Positions 24,188 through 34,659 of a DNA stretch of 64,000 bases are shown here, one piece after another. A program made the translations under genes and the position numbers. Position 1 is the first letter of the stretch, and every line of letters starts with the position of its first letter. This DNA is from Clostridia bacterium (GTDB lineage Bacteria; Bacillota; Clostridia; TANB77; CAG-508). The notes under the pieces were generated by a model that saw nothing but the letters and a program-made list of their open reading frames with translations, made no database searches and was not told the origin of the DNA. Location: NCBI GenBank assembly GCA_017469445.1, contig JAFUGK010000011.1, positions 1-64,000 on the forward strand. The letters run 5' to 3'.

Positions 24188-25498
24188 TTAAACTAATGCT
24201 TTATTTTTTATCATTCCTATTAAATCATATTCTTTTACACTTGTAACGGTACAAGTTATAAATTCACCTATATTTACTTGTTCAGTATTTTTTATATAAA
24301 TTAGCCCATCCATATCTGGGACATCCTTTTTGGTCCTTCCTATTATGTATTTGTTTGTTACTTTTTCTACTAAAACTTCATATTCTTTTCCAATATTTTC
24401 TTTTAACTTTTCTTCAGATATTTTCTGCTGAAGCTCCATTATTTTATTCCATCTTAAATTTTTAATTTTAGCAGATACTTGTCCTTTCAATTTGGCCGCT
24501 GGAGTTCCATCTTCTTTTGAATATTCAAAAACTCCTAACTTATCAAATTTTGTTTTCTCCACAAATTTATATAAACTTTCAAAATCTTCTTCTGTTTCGC
24601 CTGGGAAGCCAACTATTAAAGATGTTCTTAAAATAGCATCCGGTATTTCTTTTCTTATTTTTCCTAACAATTCATCTATTCTTTCAATGGTTGTTCTTCT
24701 ATTCATTAATTTTAATATTGAATTTGATGCATGTTGAATTGGTAAATCAAAATATTTACAAATTTTAGGATTATTTTTTACAACTTGTATTAATTCATCT
24801 GTCATACTTTCTGGATATGCATATAAAAAACGTATCCATTTAAAATTTGGAAATTCACTTAATTTTTCTAATAATTCTGGCAGCATTTTCTTTCCATATA
24901 TGTCTTCACCATATTTAGTGGTGTCTTGAGCTATTACTATTACTTCTTTTATTCCCATATCATTTAATCTTTTGGCTTCTTCCAAAATATCTTCCATTTT
25001 TCTGCTTACATATGGCCCTCTTATATATGGAATTGCACAATATGTACATCTGTTACTACATCCCTCTGCTATTTTTAAATATGCTGTAGCATTTCCTGTA
25101 GTTATATATCTATCTTCATACTCTAATGAACATCTTTGTATTTTACTATTAATTAGTTTTCCAAGTATATCTCCAAAATTATTATATTCATCTACTGATA
25201 TAAATAAATCTACTTCTGGAATACTTTTAATTAATTCTTCTTTATATCTTTGAACTAAGCATCCTGTTGCAATTAAGTATTTACAATTCCCTGTCACCTT
25301 ATATTCAGCCATCTCTAATATTGTATTTATTGCTTCTTGTTTTGCGCTTTCTATAAAACCACATGTATTTACAACTATTATTTCCGCTTCTTTTTCATTA
25401 TTTACTATTTCTAAATTATTCTTTTGGGCCAGTCCTATCATCATCTCAGTATCGACTAAGTTCTTAGAACAGCCTAGTGATACAAATCCTATCTTCAT
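24188..25498 (-). CDS. rimO: Ribosomal protein S12 methylthiotransferase
   Basis: Radical SAM enzyme that adds a methylthio group to an Asp of S12. 436 residues. The N-terminal UPF0004 domain has Cys at SLGCSKN, NTCGF and TGCLVQRY; the radical SAM cluster is CSNRCTYCAIP near residue 147; the C-terminal TRAM domain is at about 370-436. The N-terminal signature GCSKNLVDTEMM distinguishes RimO from MiaB. Start ATG at 25498 with AGGAG. Its substrate rpsL is elsewhere in this window. Confidence 0.94.
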   Translation of the reverse strand: MKIGFVSLGCSKNLVDTEMMIGLAQKNNLEIVNNEKEAEIIVVNTCGFIESAKQEAINTILEMAEYKVTGNCKYLIATGCLVQRYKEELIKSIPEVDLFISVDEYNNFGDILGKLINSKIQRCSLEYEDRYITTGNATAYLKIAEGCSNRCTYCAIPYIRGPYVSRKMEDILEEAKRLNDMGIKEVIVIAQDTTKYGEDIYGKKMLPELLEKLSEFPNFKWIRFLYAYPESMTDELIQVVKNNPKICKYFDLPIQHASNSILKLMNRRTTIERIDELLGKIRKEIPDAILRTSLIVGFPGETEEDFESLYKFVEKTKFDKLGVFEYSKEDGTPAAKLKGQVSAKIKNLRWNKIMELQQKISEEKLKENIGKEYEVLVEKVTNKYIIGRTKKDVPDMDGLIYIKNTEQVNIGEFITCTVTSVKEYDLIGMIKNKALV

Positions 25499-25517
25499 TT
25501 ATTCCTCCTTTTTATCG

Positions 25518-25658
25518 GTAAGGGGACGCATCTTTGCCTATGGTCATTAGCCTGGGACACTTCTTTACCTATGGTCACTTCTATAATGTTAAGAAATGTC
25601 CCACGGTCAATGTACATCCCCATACTTATGAACTAATGATGTCATATTTCAAAAATAG
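25518..25658. repeat. Interspersed repeat family A, nested double copy
   Basis: An outer copy (GGGGACGCATCTTTGCC ... TACATCCCC, tail TTATGAACTAATGATGTCAT) is interrupted by a second copy, TGGGACACTTCTTTACC ... AAGAAATGTCCCA. The structure suggests one repeat inserted into another. Confidence 0.7.
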
Positions 25659-25662
25659 CTCA

Positions 25663-26940
25663 TCATTTATTATATATTAATTTATCAATATCAATAAGAG
25701 CTTGTAATAATCTTTTATATTCTTTCTCTGTTATTGTATCCGCACCAGCTTCATAATCTGCAATTTCTTTTTTAATATCTAAAAGTTTAAATCTATTTTC
25801 TGATTTTGTTCCCCTATCTAATAAATATACTGGTGTATATGTTACTTTTGTTAATTTTGTTTCTTTCGTTTCTGCATTTTTTGTAATTTCAATATTTAAT
25901 ATCATCTCTATATTAGAATTTTTATACTCCCTTGAAGATATAAAATTACCAACTGAATATGCTATAAATATGCTGTTTCCCTTATCATTTTTTCTTACTT
26001 CCATTGGTTGAATAGAAGCTGGATGTGTACCAAAAATAAAATCTGCTCCATTCTCAAACAAAAAATTGGCTAGCTCCTTTTGTTCTTCATTTTGTACAGA
26101 TGATTCTACATCACCCCAATGCATTAATAAAAATGTAAAATCCGCACCTTCTTCTTTTGATCTCTTAATATCAGCTGCAATTTTATCTTTTTCTATTAAA
26201 TTAAGTGCATAAGATGGTGACTCTTCTAAATTCTTTTTATCGCTTGTAATTCCATATGTATAAGATAAAAATGCTATTTTTATTCCTTTAATATCTTTAA
26301 CTAATATCTTATTTGCTTCTTCCTCACTTTTACTAGTACCAATATTATCTATTCCAGCTTTTTGTATATTATTAATTGTTGATACAATTCCATTAAATCC
26401 ATAGTCTAAGCTATGATTAGTTGCAGTTGAAATTATATCTACACCCATCTCTTTTAACTCATTTAACAGTGTAAGTGGTGCATTATATTTAAGCCTTCCA
26501 CTATATTTTTCGCCATCAACAAAATTTGTTTCTACACTTGCTATTGTTAAATCTGCATTACTGATATATTTTTTTACTCCTTTAAACATTTCTTCAAAAT
26601 CATAAATATCTGCATTTTTATCATATGCATCTTCTAATATCCCAGTTTCACAAAGTACATCACCTATAGAAACTATATTTATAACTTTATCTGGCATTTC
26701 TATATCTAATGGTTTTACATCTTCATATTTTTCTTCTTCAAATAAGTTATATATAATATTATTTATTTCTTCCTGCTTTTTTGCTACTTCCTGCCTATTT
26801 ATAATGCTTTTCCCTGTTAATATAATTCCTGCTATAATTATTATAGATATAGAAGCTATAATTATTATAGGTTGCATCTTACTTGGTATTTCTACATTAA
26901 ATCTCTTTCTTGCTCTTGAATTTCTTCTAAAACCTGGCAT
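25663..26940 (-). CDS. CapA/PgsA-family metallophosphatase-like membrane protein
   Basis: 425 residues. Basic N-terminus, one membrane anchor at about residues 24-44, then a CapA domain facing outside: NIVSIGDVLCE, ASVETNFV, TATNHSLDYG, LMHWGD and GTHPASIQP are the metal- and substrate-site motifs of the poly-gamma-glutamate synthesis protein/calcineurin-like group. No other capsule genes are adjacent, so a capsule role is not supported; a housekeeping envelope role is possible. It follows the RNase G-like gene by 31 bases. Confidence 0.85.
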   Translation of the reverse strand: MPGFRRNSRARKRFNVEIPSKMQPIIIIASISIIIIAGIILTGKSIINRQEVAKKQEEINNIIYNLFEEEKYEDVKPLDIEMPDKVINIVSIGDVLCETGILEDAYDKNADIYDFEEMFKGVKKYISNADLTIASVETNFVDGEKYSGRLKYNAPLTLLNELKEMGVDIISTATNHSLDYGFNGIVSTINNIQKAGIDNIGTSKSEEEANKILVKDIKGIKIAFLSYTYGITSDKKNLEESPSYALNLIEKDKIAADIKRSKEEGADFTFLLMHWGDVESSVQNEEQKELANFLFENGADFIFGTHPASIQPMEVRKNDKGNSIFIAYSVGNFISSREYKNSNIEMILNIEITKNAETKETKLTKVTYTPVYLLDRGTKSENRFKLLDIKKEIADYEAGADTITEKEYKRLLQALIDIDKLIYNK

Positions 26941-26971
26941 TTTTCTTTTCCTCCTAAAATCACAAAAGAAT

Positions 26972-28141
26972 TTAGTTACTAAACATATGCTTTCTGGTTA
27001 ATTCTAACAAATTTAATCTAGTAAATTCTAATATTTGCGTTTTTGATCTATCCTTTTTTATACATTCTTTAAAAAAATCTATTATTCTTTGTTTATTTTC
27101 TTCATTATGCATATCAATGTAATCAACTATAATTATTCCGCCTATATCTCTTAATCTAAGCTGTTTAGCAATTTCTTCGGTGGCTTCTTTGTTAACTGTA
27201 TATATGGTTTGTTCCTGATTTACATCACCTGTATATTTTCCCGAATTAACATCTATTGCTGTAAGTGCCTCAGTTTTATCTATAGTTATAAATCCACCAC
27301 ATTTTAGCCATATTTTTCTTGCAAAATTTTTATCTATCTGCTTATAAAGTTCATATACTTCAATTGATTTTTCTTTTTTCTCTATAGCTATTTTTCTTTT
27401 TATATTTAAATCCTTTAGTATATCTTTTACTTCATTATAATCTTCATCATTATCTACTACTATTCTACTTATTTGATTACTTATAGTATCCTTTATGATT
27501 TTTGATATAATGTTATCTGCTTTATATAATAATTGTATTTCATTTGAATTTTTAGCCTTTTTATGTATTTGATTCCATTCGCTTATTAGTTTTTTGGCTT
27601 CAACTGATATTTCCTCTTCACTTGCATATAAAGCTGATGTTCTAATTATTGCACCTGAACCCTCTGGAATTATTTTTGATAATATTTTTTTTAGTTTATC
27701 TTTTTCTTCATTATTTTCTATCTTTTGTGACACTGTTATAAAATTTACATTAGGCATATATGCTAAATATTTACCAGGCAAATTGATATGTGTAGATACT
27801 CTAGCTCCCTTTTTACTTGTTGCATCTTTTTTTATTTGAACTACAACATTCATTCCAATTTTAGCTATTTCCTGTATTTCTTTTATATCTTGTTTCTCTC
27901 CTTTAGTTTCATCCAATTTAGGTATTAAATCTTTAACTTGTATAAATGTATTTTTACCTACTCCTATATCTACAAAAGCAGCTTGCATTCCTGGAACTAT
28001 ATTTCTAATTTTCCCTAAATATATATTTCCTTCTAGCCTTTTTTTATTTGAGTCTTCTTCATAATATTCTACTAGTTTTTTATTTTCAACTAACATTATT
28101 TTTTTTATATTTTCTTCATTGCTTATAACTATTTCGTACAT
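26972..28141 (-). CDS. rng: RNase E/G-family ribonuclease, lacking the C-terminal zinc-link
   Basis: Endoribonuclease for mRNA decay and rRNA processing. 389 residues: S1 domain at about 36-120 (GNIYLGKIRNIVPGMQAAFVDI), the catalytic DNase I-like domain with Asp in AIDVNSGKYTGD and IIIVDYIDM. The protein stops right after EFTRLNLLELTRKHMFSN, where RNase G and E normally continue to a CPxC zinc-link that mediates dimerisation. No frameshift or CGG is visible at that point, so this is either a natural short form or a truncation by a nonsense change. Downstream of pth. Confidence 0.88.
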   Translation of the reverse strand: MYEIVISNEENIKKIMLVENKKLVEYYEEDSNKKRLEGNIYLGKIRNIVPGMQAAFVDIGVGKNTFIQVKDLIPKLDETKGEKQDIKEIQEIAKIGMNVVVQIKKDATSKKGARVSTHINLPGKYLAYMPNVNFITVSQKIENNEEKDKLKKILSKIIPEGSGAIIRTSALYASEEEISVEAKKLISEWNQIHKKAKNSNEIQLLYKADNIISKIIKDTISNQISRIVVDNDEDYNEVKDILKDLNIKRKIAIEKKEKSIEVYELYKQIDKNFARKIWLKCGGFITIDKTEALTAIDVNSGKYTGDVNQEQTIYTVNKEATEEIAKQLRLRDIGGIIIVDYIDMHNEENKQRIIDFFKECIKKDRSKTQILEFTRLNLLELTRKHMFSN

Positions 28142-28162
28142 ATTTTCTTTACGAACCTCTCC

Positions 28163-28720
28163 TTAATTGAATTTATTCATAGCAGTTTCAATTCCATCTT
28201 TCAAAAACACCTTAACTGCTTCTTTTGCTTTATCTATACCAATTTCTAATCTTTCATACTCTTCATTTGGAACATATCCTATCACATACTCTACTAGTGT
28301 TTCATCTTCTTTAGGTTGTCCAACTCCTACTCTAACTCTTGGAAAATTTTCAGATTGCAAATAATGTACCACAGACTTTAATCCATTATGAGAACCTGCG
28401 CTTCCATTTCTTTTTACTCTAATCTTCTCAATATCTATGTCTATATCATCTGATATAACTAAAATTTCATTCTCTTCTAATTTGTAAAAATTTTTAAATT
28501 GAATTACGCTTTCTCCACTATTATTCATAAAAGTTTGTGGTTTTAAAAGAATAACTTTTTCATTTTCTATTATCCCTGTTCCATATATTCCATCAAACTT
28601 AGTTCTACTTAAATCAATTTCGTATTCCTCTGCTAGTTTGTTTATAACTTCAAATCCCATATTATGTCTTGTTCTTGCATAATCATTTTCTGGGTTTCCT
28701 AATCCTACTATTAAATACAT
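28163..28720 (-). CDS. pth: Peptidyl-tRNA hydrolase
   Basis: Recycles tRNA from peptidyl-tRNA released during abortive translation. 185 residues. The motifs VGLGNPENDYARTRHN (catalytic His in TRHN), PQTFMNNSG, DDIDI and GSAGSHNGLKS are all present. First gene of a likely pth-rng-capA unit. Start ATG at 28720 with a GTGAGG-like site. Confidence 0.95.
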   Translation of the reverse strand: MYLIVGLGNPENDYARTRHNMGFEVINKLAEEYEIDLSRTKFDGIYGTGIIENEKVILLKPQTFMNNSGESVIQFKNFYKLEENEILVISDDIDIDIEKIRVKRNGSAGSHNGLKSVVHYLQSENFPRVRVGVGQPKEDETLVEYVIGYVPNEEYERLEIGIDKAKEAVKVFLKDGIETAMNKFN

Positions 28721-28860
28721 TTTTTACCTCACTTTTCCATAATATTTTATATTGTTTTCAACATTTTTGCAACTGTATTATTAATAAATTTTGTGAATTA
28801 TATATGTTTTTTATTGATTTTTATTTTTTTATAATATACAATACTTTTGAGTGGTGATTT

Positions 28861-31107
28861 ATGAAAAAAAGTAATAAAAAAAATAAAAAGATAAAAGATC
28901 TTGAAAAACAATATAAAAAAGTAGCTTCAAAGAAAATTATATCTCTTGGAATATTCGCAATTGTCCTACTTTTAATCTTAATTTTCAGAACTGCTTGGAT
29001 CAGCTTAGTAAAAGGTGCTGATTATAAAGAATCTGCATATAATCAACAAACATCAATTAGAGTTATTAGCCCAAAAAGAGGAACTATTTACGACTCTACT
29101 GGGAAACCTCTTGCAATAAGTGCTAGTGTAGATACTGTTTCTATTAATCCAAATTTAATTGATAATAAGAATAAGGAGAAAATAGCTAAAGCTTTAAGTG
29201 AAATTTTTGAATTAGATTATGATTCTGTTTTAGAAAAAGTAAATAGCAATGCAAGTTTTAAGAACATCATAAAAAAAGTAGAACAAGATAAGATAACAAA
29301 GCTTCAAGAATGGATGAAAACAAACAAAATATCTAGAGGGATTAATATAGATAGCGACTCTAAAAGATATTATCCGTATAATAATTTGGCATCAAGTTTA
29401 ATAGGATTTTGTGGTACAGATAATCAAGGATTATATGGAATAGAATATACATATGATAGTGTCTTAACCGGAACATCTGGAAGAATTACTACTTTGAAGG
29501 ATGTTAATTCTAATGCAATTCCAGATGAAAATAGATCATATATTCCAGAAGAAAATGGAAGCGACATTATTCTTACAATAGATTATAACTTGCAGTCAAT
29601 TGCAGAAAAATATTTAAAACAGGCTGTTATAGAAAATAGTTGTAGCCGTGGTGGTAATGTTGTTATGATGGACCCTAAAACAGGAAGCATTTTAGCAATG
29701 GCAACATATCCAGATTATAATTTAAACACCCCTTTTGAACCATATAATTCAAGTTTAGCAGATACTTGGGATTCATTAAGCCAAGAAGAAAAGTCTTCAA
29801 AGCTAATGGAAGTATACAAAAACAGAGCTGTGTCTGATGGTTATGAACCTGGCTCAGTATTTAAAATTCTAACTGCAACTATAGGTTTAGAAGAGAATAT
29901 AACAGAAGCAGATATCGCAGGTGATTTCTATTGTGAAGGAGTTATGCATGTTGGTGACAGAGATATTAGATGTTGGAAAAGAACAAATCCACATGGCTCA
30001 CAAACATTAAGACAAGCTTTGCAAAATTCATGTAACCCAGCATTTATGCAACTTGGTGCAAGAATTGGTACAAGAACACTTTATAAATACTATAAAGCAT
30101 TAGGATTATTTGACAAATCTGGAGCAAATTTCTATGGTGAATCTAGCGGAATATTTCATAAAGAAGCTGATGTAAGTTCTGTAGATTTAGCTGTTATGTC
30201 ATTCGGTCAAAGAATTGCAATTACACCTTTACAACTAATAACTGCTGTATCAGCTATTGTTAATAATGGAACCATGATGCAACCAAGAATAGTAAAGCAA
30301 ATTACTAACCCAGACACTCATGTAACACAAAATATCGACCCTATTACTGTTAGACAAGTAATTTCATCAGAAACATCTGCTACTATAAGAAGTATGATGA
30401 AATCTGTTGTAACAAGTGGTACTGGAAAATATGCCGCAGTTGAAGGCTATACAATTGGTGGTAAAACCGGAACATCTGAACCAACTGAACAAAATTCTAA
30501 GCAAGGATATGTTGCCTCATATATTGCAATTGCTCCAACTGAAAATACCCAAGTAGTATTATTAGTAACACTATATGCTCCACAAGGAAGCAGTCACGAA
30601 GGTGGTCAAATTGCTGCACCTGTAGTTTCTCAAATATTGTCTGAAGCACTTCCTTATTTAGGAATACCTTCTGATAACACATCTCATTCTTCAAATGATA
30701 ATACTCAAAATCTTGTTGGGCTTCCTGATGTAAAAGGTAAAAGCTTTGCTGAAGCAAAATCAATATTAGACAATGCAGGATTTAAAGTAAAAATACATAA
30801 TTCAAGCGAAGATGAAAATGCTATAGTTATGGATCAAACTCCAAAAGCTGGAGCTGCACTTCAAAATAATGCTATTGTTTGTATTTATGATTCTGACGAC
30901 ACAAATTTAAGAACCCCTGTAACAATTCCAAATTTAAAAGGATTATCATTAGAAGATGCAAGTGAAAAACTTAGAGATGTAGGATTAAATATAAGTTATG
31001 AGGGATCAGGCAGAGTAATTAGTCAATCTCCTTCATATAACACACAAATTGAAGAAGGAAGTATTATAAAAATTATTTTAAAGCAACTTATAAAAGATGT
31101 ACATTAA
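28861..31107 (+). CDS. Class B penicillin-binding protein with two PASTA domains (PBP2/SpoVD-like)
   Basis: Septal or sporulation-type peptidoglycan transpeptidase. 748 residues: short basic cytoplasmic tail, membrane helix at about 25-47, dimerisation domain starting at SPKRGTIYDSTGKPLA, and transpeptidase domain with Ser active site in EPGSVFK, SCN in NSCNPAF, and KTG in GGKTGTSEP. C-terminal PASTA domains are at about 620-680 and 690-745 (LPDVKGKSFAEAKSILDNAG; IPNLKGLSLEDASEKLRDVG). FtsI/PbpB and SpoVD share this plan; I cannot separate them without neighbouring mraY/murE genes, which are absent. Confidence 0.92.
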   Translation: MKKSNKKNKKIKDLEKQYKKVASKKIISLGIFAIVLLLILIFRTAWISLVKGADYKESAYNQQTSIRVISPKRGTIYDSTGKPLAISASVDTVSINPNLIDNKNKEKIAKALSEIFELDYDSVLEKVNSNASFKNIIKKVEQDKITKLQEWMKTNKISRGINIDSDSKRYYPYNNLASSLIGFCGTDNQGLYGIEYTYDSVLTGTSGRITTLKDVNSNAIPDENRSYIPEENGSDIILTIDYNLQSIAEKYLKQAVIENSCSRGGNVVMMDPKTGSILAMATYPDYNLNTPFEPYNSSLADTWDSLSQEEKSSKLMEVYKNRAVSDGYEPGSVFKILTATIGLEENITEADIAGDFYCEGVMHVGDRDIRCWKRTNPHGSQTLRQALQNSCNPAFMQLGARIGTRTLYKYYKALGLFDKSGANFYGESSGIFHKEADVSSVDLAVMSFGQRIAITPLQLITAVSAIVNNGTMMQPRIVKQITNPDTHVTQNIDPITVRQVISSETSATIRSMMKSVVTSGTGKYAAVEGYTIGGKTGTSEPTEQNSKQGYVASYIAIAPTENTQVVLLVTLYAPQGSSHEGGQIAAPVVSQILSEALPYLGIPSDNTSHSSNDNTQNLVGLPDVKGKSFAEAKSILDNAGFKVKIHNSSEDENAIVMDQTPKAGAALQNNAIVCIYDSDDTNLRTPVTIPNLKGLSLEDASEKLRDVGLNISYEGSGRVISQSPSYNTQIEEGSIIKIILKQLIKDVH

Positions 31108-31148
31108 ACAATAAAACCAGTAATTATATAATTACTGGTTTTATTGTT
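31108..31148. terminator. Bidirectional terminator
   Basis: Long perfect stem (AATAAAACCAGTAATT with its inverse) and T-rich ends, between the PBP gene and the convergent NERD gene. Confidence 0.85.
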
Positions 31149-31171
31149 ATTCATGCTTATTACATATCATA

Positions 31172-32149
31172 TTATCTATTAGTATCCATAAAAGCTTTAT
31201 TGTTAATAATATCTATTATTTCTTTTCCATGGCAGATTACTTTTATTTTAAATAAGCTATTCTCTAATTCTTCAATTGTTTTTGGCATTTGTTCTAAAAT
31301 TTTTTCTAATTCAGCATCTGAAAAGACATAATTTTCTGGAATATTTTTTTCTTTTGCCCTATTTCTTCTAAATTCTAATAAATTACGTTTTACTTGTTCT
31401 TTATCTCTTTTTAAATACTCTTGGTATTCTTTTTCGTAGTCTCTTTTTATTTCTTTATGCATACTTAACATATTAACCGCACTATCATACATTTCTTTTT
31501 TATTTGACAAATATGCTTTATTTGCTTTATTTATATCTTCTTTTAAATATCTTTCCAATGAGTCCGATTTTATAATTTTATTTCTTATCTCCTTAGGTGC
31601 TTTTGATATATTCAATACACTTTTAGGATTTGATATTACAACTAATTCTCTATACCATTCATCAAAACTCTTACTTAAAATAGTTGTTAAAACTTTATTG
31701 TGGCTCGCATACCATATCTTTCGCATTATTTCTTTATGTCTTTTTGCTTGAGTATATGGAGAATAAAAACCCTCTTTAACTCTTTTTTCTTCATATTTAT
31801 ATTCTCTTGTAAAATTCCCATAACTATCCACAGTTATACTTCCAAAAAGATTTTTACATTCTATAAAATATATCGCCGCTCTAGTAATAACCACAAAATC
31901 TATTTGAGCAGTTAAGTCTTCATATTTTAAATTTATATCATGAAGTACATACATCCCAATATTAGCATTTTTTAATTCAAACTCTATTTCTTTTTCACCT
32001 TTTAATCCAAACTCTGCTATTTTTAGGTCTCTATTTATTCTTTCATCATCAGGATATTTATTTTTTAACTCTTTCAAGAATTCGACTTTTCTCTCTAGTT
32101 CATTACTGCTTTTTGCAATTATAGTTTCATTAAACTTATCAAAAAACAT
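31172..32149 (-). CDS. NERD nuclease-like domain plus HRDC-like domain protein
   Basis: 325 residues. The NERD domain is at about 48-165 (GLKGEKEIEFELKN; TAQIDFVVITRAAIYFIECK, carrying the D and ExK residues of the PD-(D/E)XK fold). The C-terminus, about 265-320 (RNRAKEKNIPENYVFSDAEL; MPKTIEELE), matches the HRDC helical fold. The combination points to DNA processing or DNA-end binding, but the substrate is unknown. Single-gene unit. Start ATG at 32149. Confidence 0.78.
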   Translation of the reverse strand: MFFDKFNETIIAKSSNELERKVEFLKELKNKYPDDERINRDLKIAEFGLKGEKEIEFELKNANIGMYVLHDINLKYEDLTAQIDFVVITRAAIYFIECKNLFGSITVDSYGNFTREYKYEEKRVKEGFYSPYTQAKRHKEIMRKIWYASHNKVLTTILSKSFDEWYRELVVISNPKSVLNISKAPKEIRNKIIKSDSLERYLKEDINKANKAYLSNKKEMYDSAVNMLSMHKEIKRDYEKEYQEYLKRDKEQVKRNLLEFRRNRAKEKNIPENYVFSDAELEKILEQMPKTIEELENSLFKIKVICHGKEIIDIINNKAFMDTNR

Positions 32150-32280
32150 TTAATCATCTCCGGTTAATTTAGTTAAATTATTTATAACACATAATAAATA
32201 ATTCCTCAATATAATATCAATACTTTTTTGCATAATTTGTCGAAATTTGTAATTATTTATATGTTTTTGTATTGCCGGAA

Positions 32281-34623
32281 TCATCCCCTTAGCCACGTAG
32301 GAATTAATCCATAATTTTCATCACATAAATGCATTAAAATATCATTTATTTTTTCTTCTACATTTCCGTTTTTTATTATTTCTTCAATTTCAGATTTTGT
32401 TAATTTTTTTAGTTTTATGTTTATCCTTAAGTTTGTATATGCAATTTTTATATAATTTTTATTTAACAAATCTGCTGTATCCTTTTTATCAAAAAAGTGA
32501 TTATTATCCAATTTTTCAAAACATAAGTATAATAACTTCATACATAATTCATCATTTTGAATTGTTTCCTTTTGCTTATTTAAATAGTTTATAAATTCAT
32601 TATAGTTAAAAATAATATTTTCATTTTGCAAATAATATAGCGCATATAAAATATATGTAATAATTGGCTTTTCACTATTATTTATAAATGTTTTATAGTA
32701 TTCTTCCACCATTTTTCTTAATTTTTCTATATTACTTTCCTTATGTATAGCCTCTTCATACTCTTCATCCTTTTTATTTGAACTTCTTCTTAAAAACATT
32801 GGTATTTCTACATCACTCGGTTCCATACATGCTTTACTATATGAAACTGGAGGAACATCTGCAATATCTTCTTCATAATCGATATCTTCATCTGCATCAA
32901 ATAAATTCACTAATTTATCCATTAAGCCACCTTTTATAAATCCACTGCTTAATGTCGTTTCTTGGTACTTAGGAACTTCTACTATTTTATTTTCTCTTTC
33001 ATATATTGTTATAAATGAAGTATACTTAGAATTTATATTATACTTTTCAGATATTTCTACTATCATTTTTTTGTAATTATATATTTTTTCACTTTCATCT
33101 GTATTTCTAATATATTCTTCTAATCTCTCTATTTCTTGCTTAGCAAAAATTAATTCTAAATCTACATTTGTATTATCAATGTTTTCTTTACTAATTACCC
33201 ATTCGTATTGTTTGTCTAATATTTTTCCTTTTAATTTAATATCATCTTCTAATTTTTCTACTTTTGAAAAAACATTAAAAAATTCATAATTAAACAAACT
33301 TTTATCTTCTCTTATTTCATCTATAAGCTTATTTTTACCATAATCAATTTCTATTTTTTCCAATAAAGGTGTTTGAATTCTTGCAAATGTTCTAATTATT
33401 TTATCATCTATTTTTTCTTTCGGTCTAATTAGCTCTGCTTTTCCATTCCCCACTTTTGCTAATTGCTTTATAAATGCTGAATTTACATTTGAATCTATCC
33501 CGAAAGGAAATATTCTACTTCTATTAATACTATTCTCAATATAGTTAATTATTTCGTTTTCATTACCAACTTGTCCATCAGTAAATAATAATATGATTTT
33601 TTCTGTATCTTTTTCATACAAGGCAAATTTTATTGGATTTAAAATTTCTGTTCCGCCTTTAACTTTTAGTTTTTTTACATATTCTATTGCCTCATTTAGA
33701 TTATTTTCATTATACTCAATGGAGTTTATGCTCATAGCTTCAAATCTAGATTCAAAAGGAATTATATTGAATTTATCTCCTTCATCCAATTGCTTTAAGC
33801 ATTCAATTACTGCTCTTTTAGTCTCTTCAATTTTTTCTCCTTCCATAGAGCCAGATATATCTACAATAAATAAATATTCTTTTTCTGAGTCTTCATATGA
33901 ATCTAAAATTTCAGGCATGAAAGAAAGATATATTATTTCTTTCCCATCTTTAGTTTTAGAAATTAATGCATTTGATAATAATTCATTTTTTAATTCTATA
34001 TCCAATTTAAAATCTTTTGATAAATCGTAATCTAATACTTCTATTCTCTCTTCTTTATTTTCATCTATTATATTAATTTTATGGCTAGGACAATAAATAC
34101 TTTTTCTATTTACAGCTTTATTAATACTAATATTAAAATCAACCGTATAATCTACCTTTCCATAACTTAAATTGCTTGTAATTTTAGATTTGTATTTTGG
34201 AGTAACTAATGTTGGCAATAATATTTTTATTGTATTATCAACAATTTCAAATTTATCTATATATTTAATTTTTACTCTAACTTCTTCATTTTTATCAATT
34301 TTCCCTATTGATATCCTAAAAATATTATCTGTTTCTTGCTCCATTAAATATGCGCTATTTCCTTTAACAATATTTTTTTGATATTCTTTCTTTGCCTCTC
34401 CTTCTTCTTTACAAATTCCCTTTAAAACTTTATCTCCAACATTAATTTCAAATCCAACTACTGTTGCAGTTTCAACAATTGGAAATGTATATGCAACTTC
34501 TAATATATCCTTTGTAGTATTTTTATAAATTTGCTCTATTTCAAACATTCCAAATTTACCAATAACATCTCCTGTAATTTTTACTTTTTTTAATGCTAAT
34601 TCTTTTAAATCTACTATTTTCAT
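32281..34623 (-). CDS. VIT domain plus von Willebrand A domain protein
   Basis: 780 residues. The VIT domain is at about 5-130 (VAYTFPIVETATVVGFEINV; LMEQETDNIFRISIGKI). The vWA domain starts near residue 240 with an intact MIDAS (FIVDISGSMEG, Thr in KGGTE, Asp in LLFTDGQVG). The C-terminal half is charged and unrecognised. No signal peptide is visible, so it is likely cytoplasmic, unlike the eukaryotic inter-alpha-trypsin inhibitors. It is co-transcribed with the MerR gene upstream (36-base gap), whose promoter carries a MerR-type operator. Confidence 0.85.
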   Translation of the reverse strand: MKIVDLKELALKKVKITGDVIGKFGMFEIEQIYKNTTKDILEVAYTFPIVETATVVGFEINVGDKVLKGICKEEGEAKKEYQKNIVKGNSAYLMEQETDNIFRISIGKIDKNEEVRVKIKYIDKFEIVDNTIKILLPTLVTPKYKSKITSNLSYGKVDYTVDFNISINKAVNRKSIYCPSHKINIIDENKEERIEVLDYDLSKDFKLDIELKNELLSNALISKTKDGKEIIYLSFMPEILDSYEDSEKEYLFIVDISGSMEGEKIEETKRAVIECLKQLDEGDKFNIIPFESRFEAMSINSIEYNENNLNEAIEYVKKLKVKGGTEILNPIKFALYEKDTEKIILLFTDGQVGNENEIINYIENSINRSRIFPFGIDSNVNSAFIKQLAKVGNGKAELIRPKEKIDDKIIRTFARIQTPLLEKIEIDYGKNKLIDEIREDKSLFNYEFFNVFSKVEKLEDDIKLKGKILDKQYEWVISKENIDNTNVDLELIFAKQEIERLEEYIRNTDESEKIYNYKKMIVEISEKYNINSKYTSFITIYERENKIVEVPKYQETTLSSGFIKGGLMDKLVNLFDADEDIDYEEDIADVPPVSYSKACMEPSDVEIPMFLRRSSNKKDEEYEEAIHKESNIEKLRKMVEEYYKTFINNSEKPIITYILYALYYLQNENIIFNYNEFINYLNKQKETIQNDELCMKLLYLCFEKLDNNHFFDKKDTADLLNKNYIKIAYTNLRINIKLKKLTKSEIEEIIKNGNVEEKINDILMHLCDENYGLIPTWLRG

Positions 34624-34659
34624 ATTAACTTCCTTTCCTTAAACAAATTTAAAAATTAT

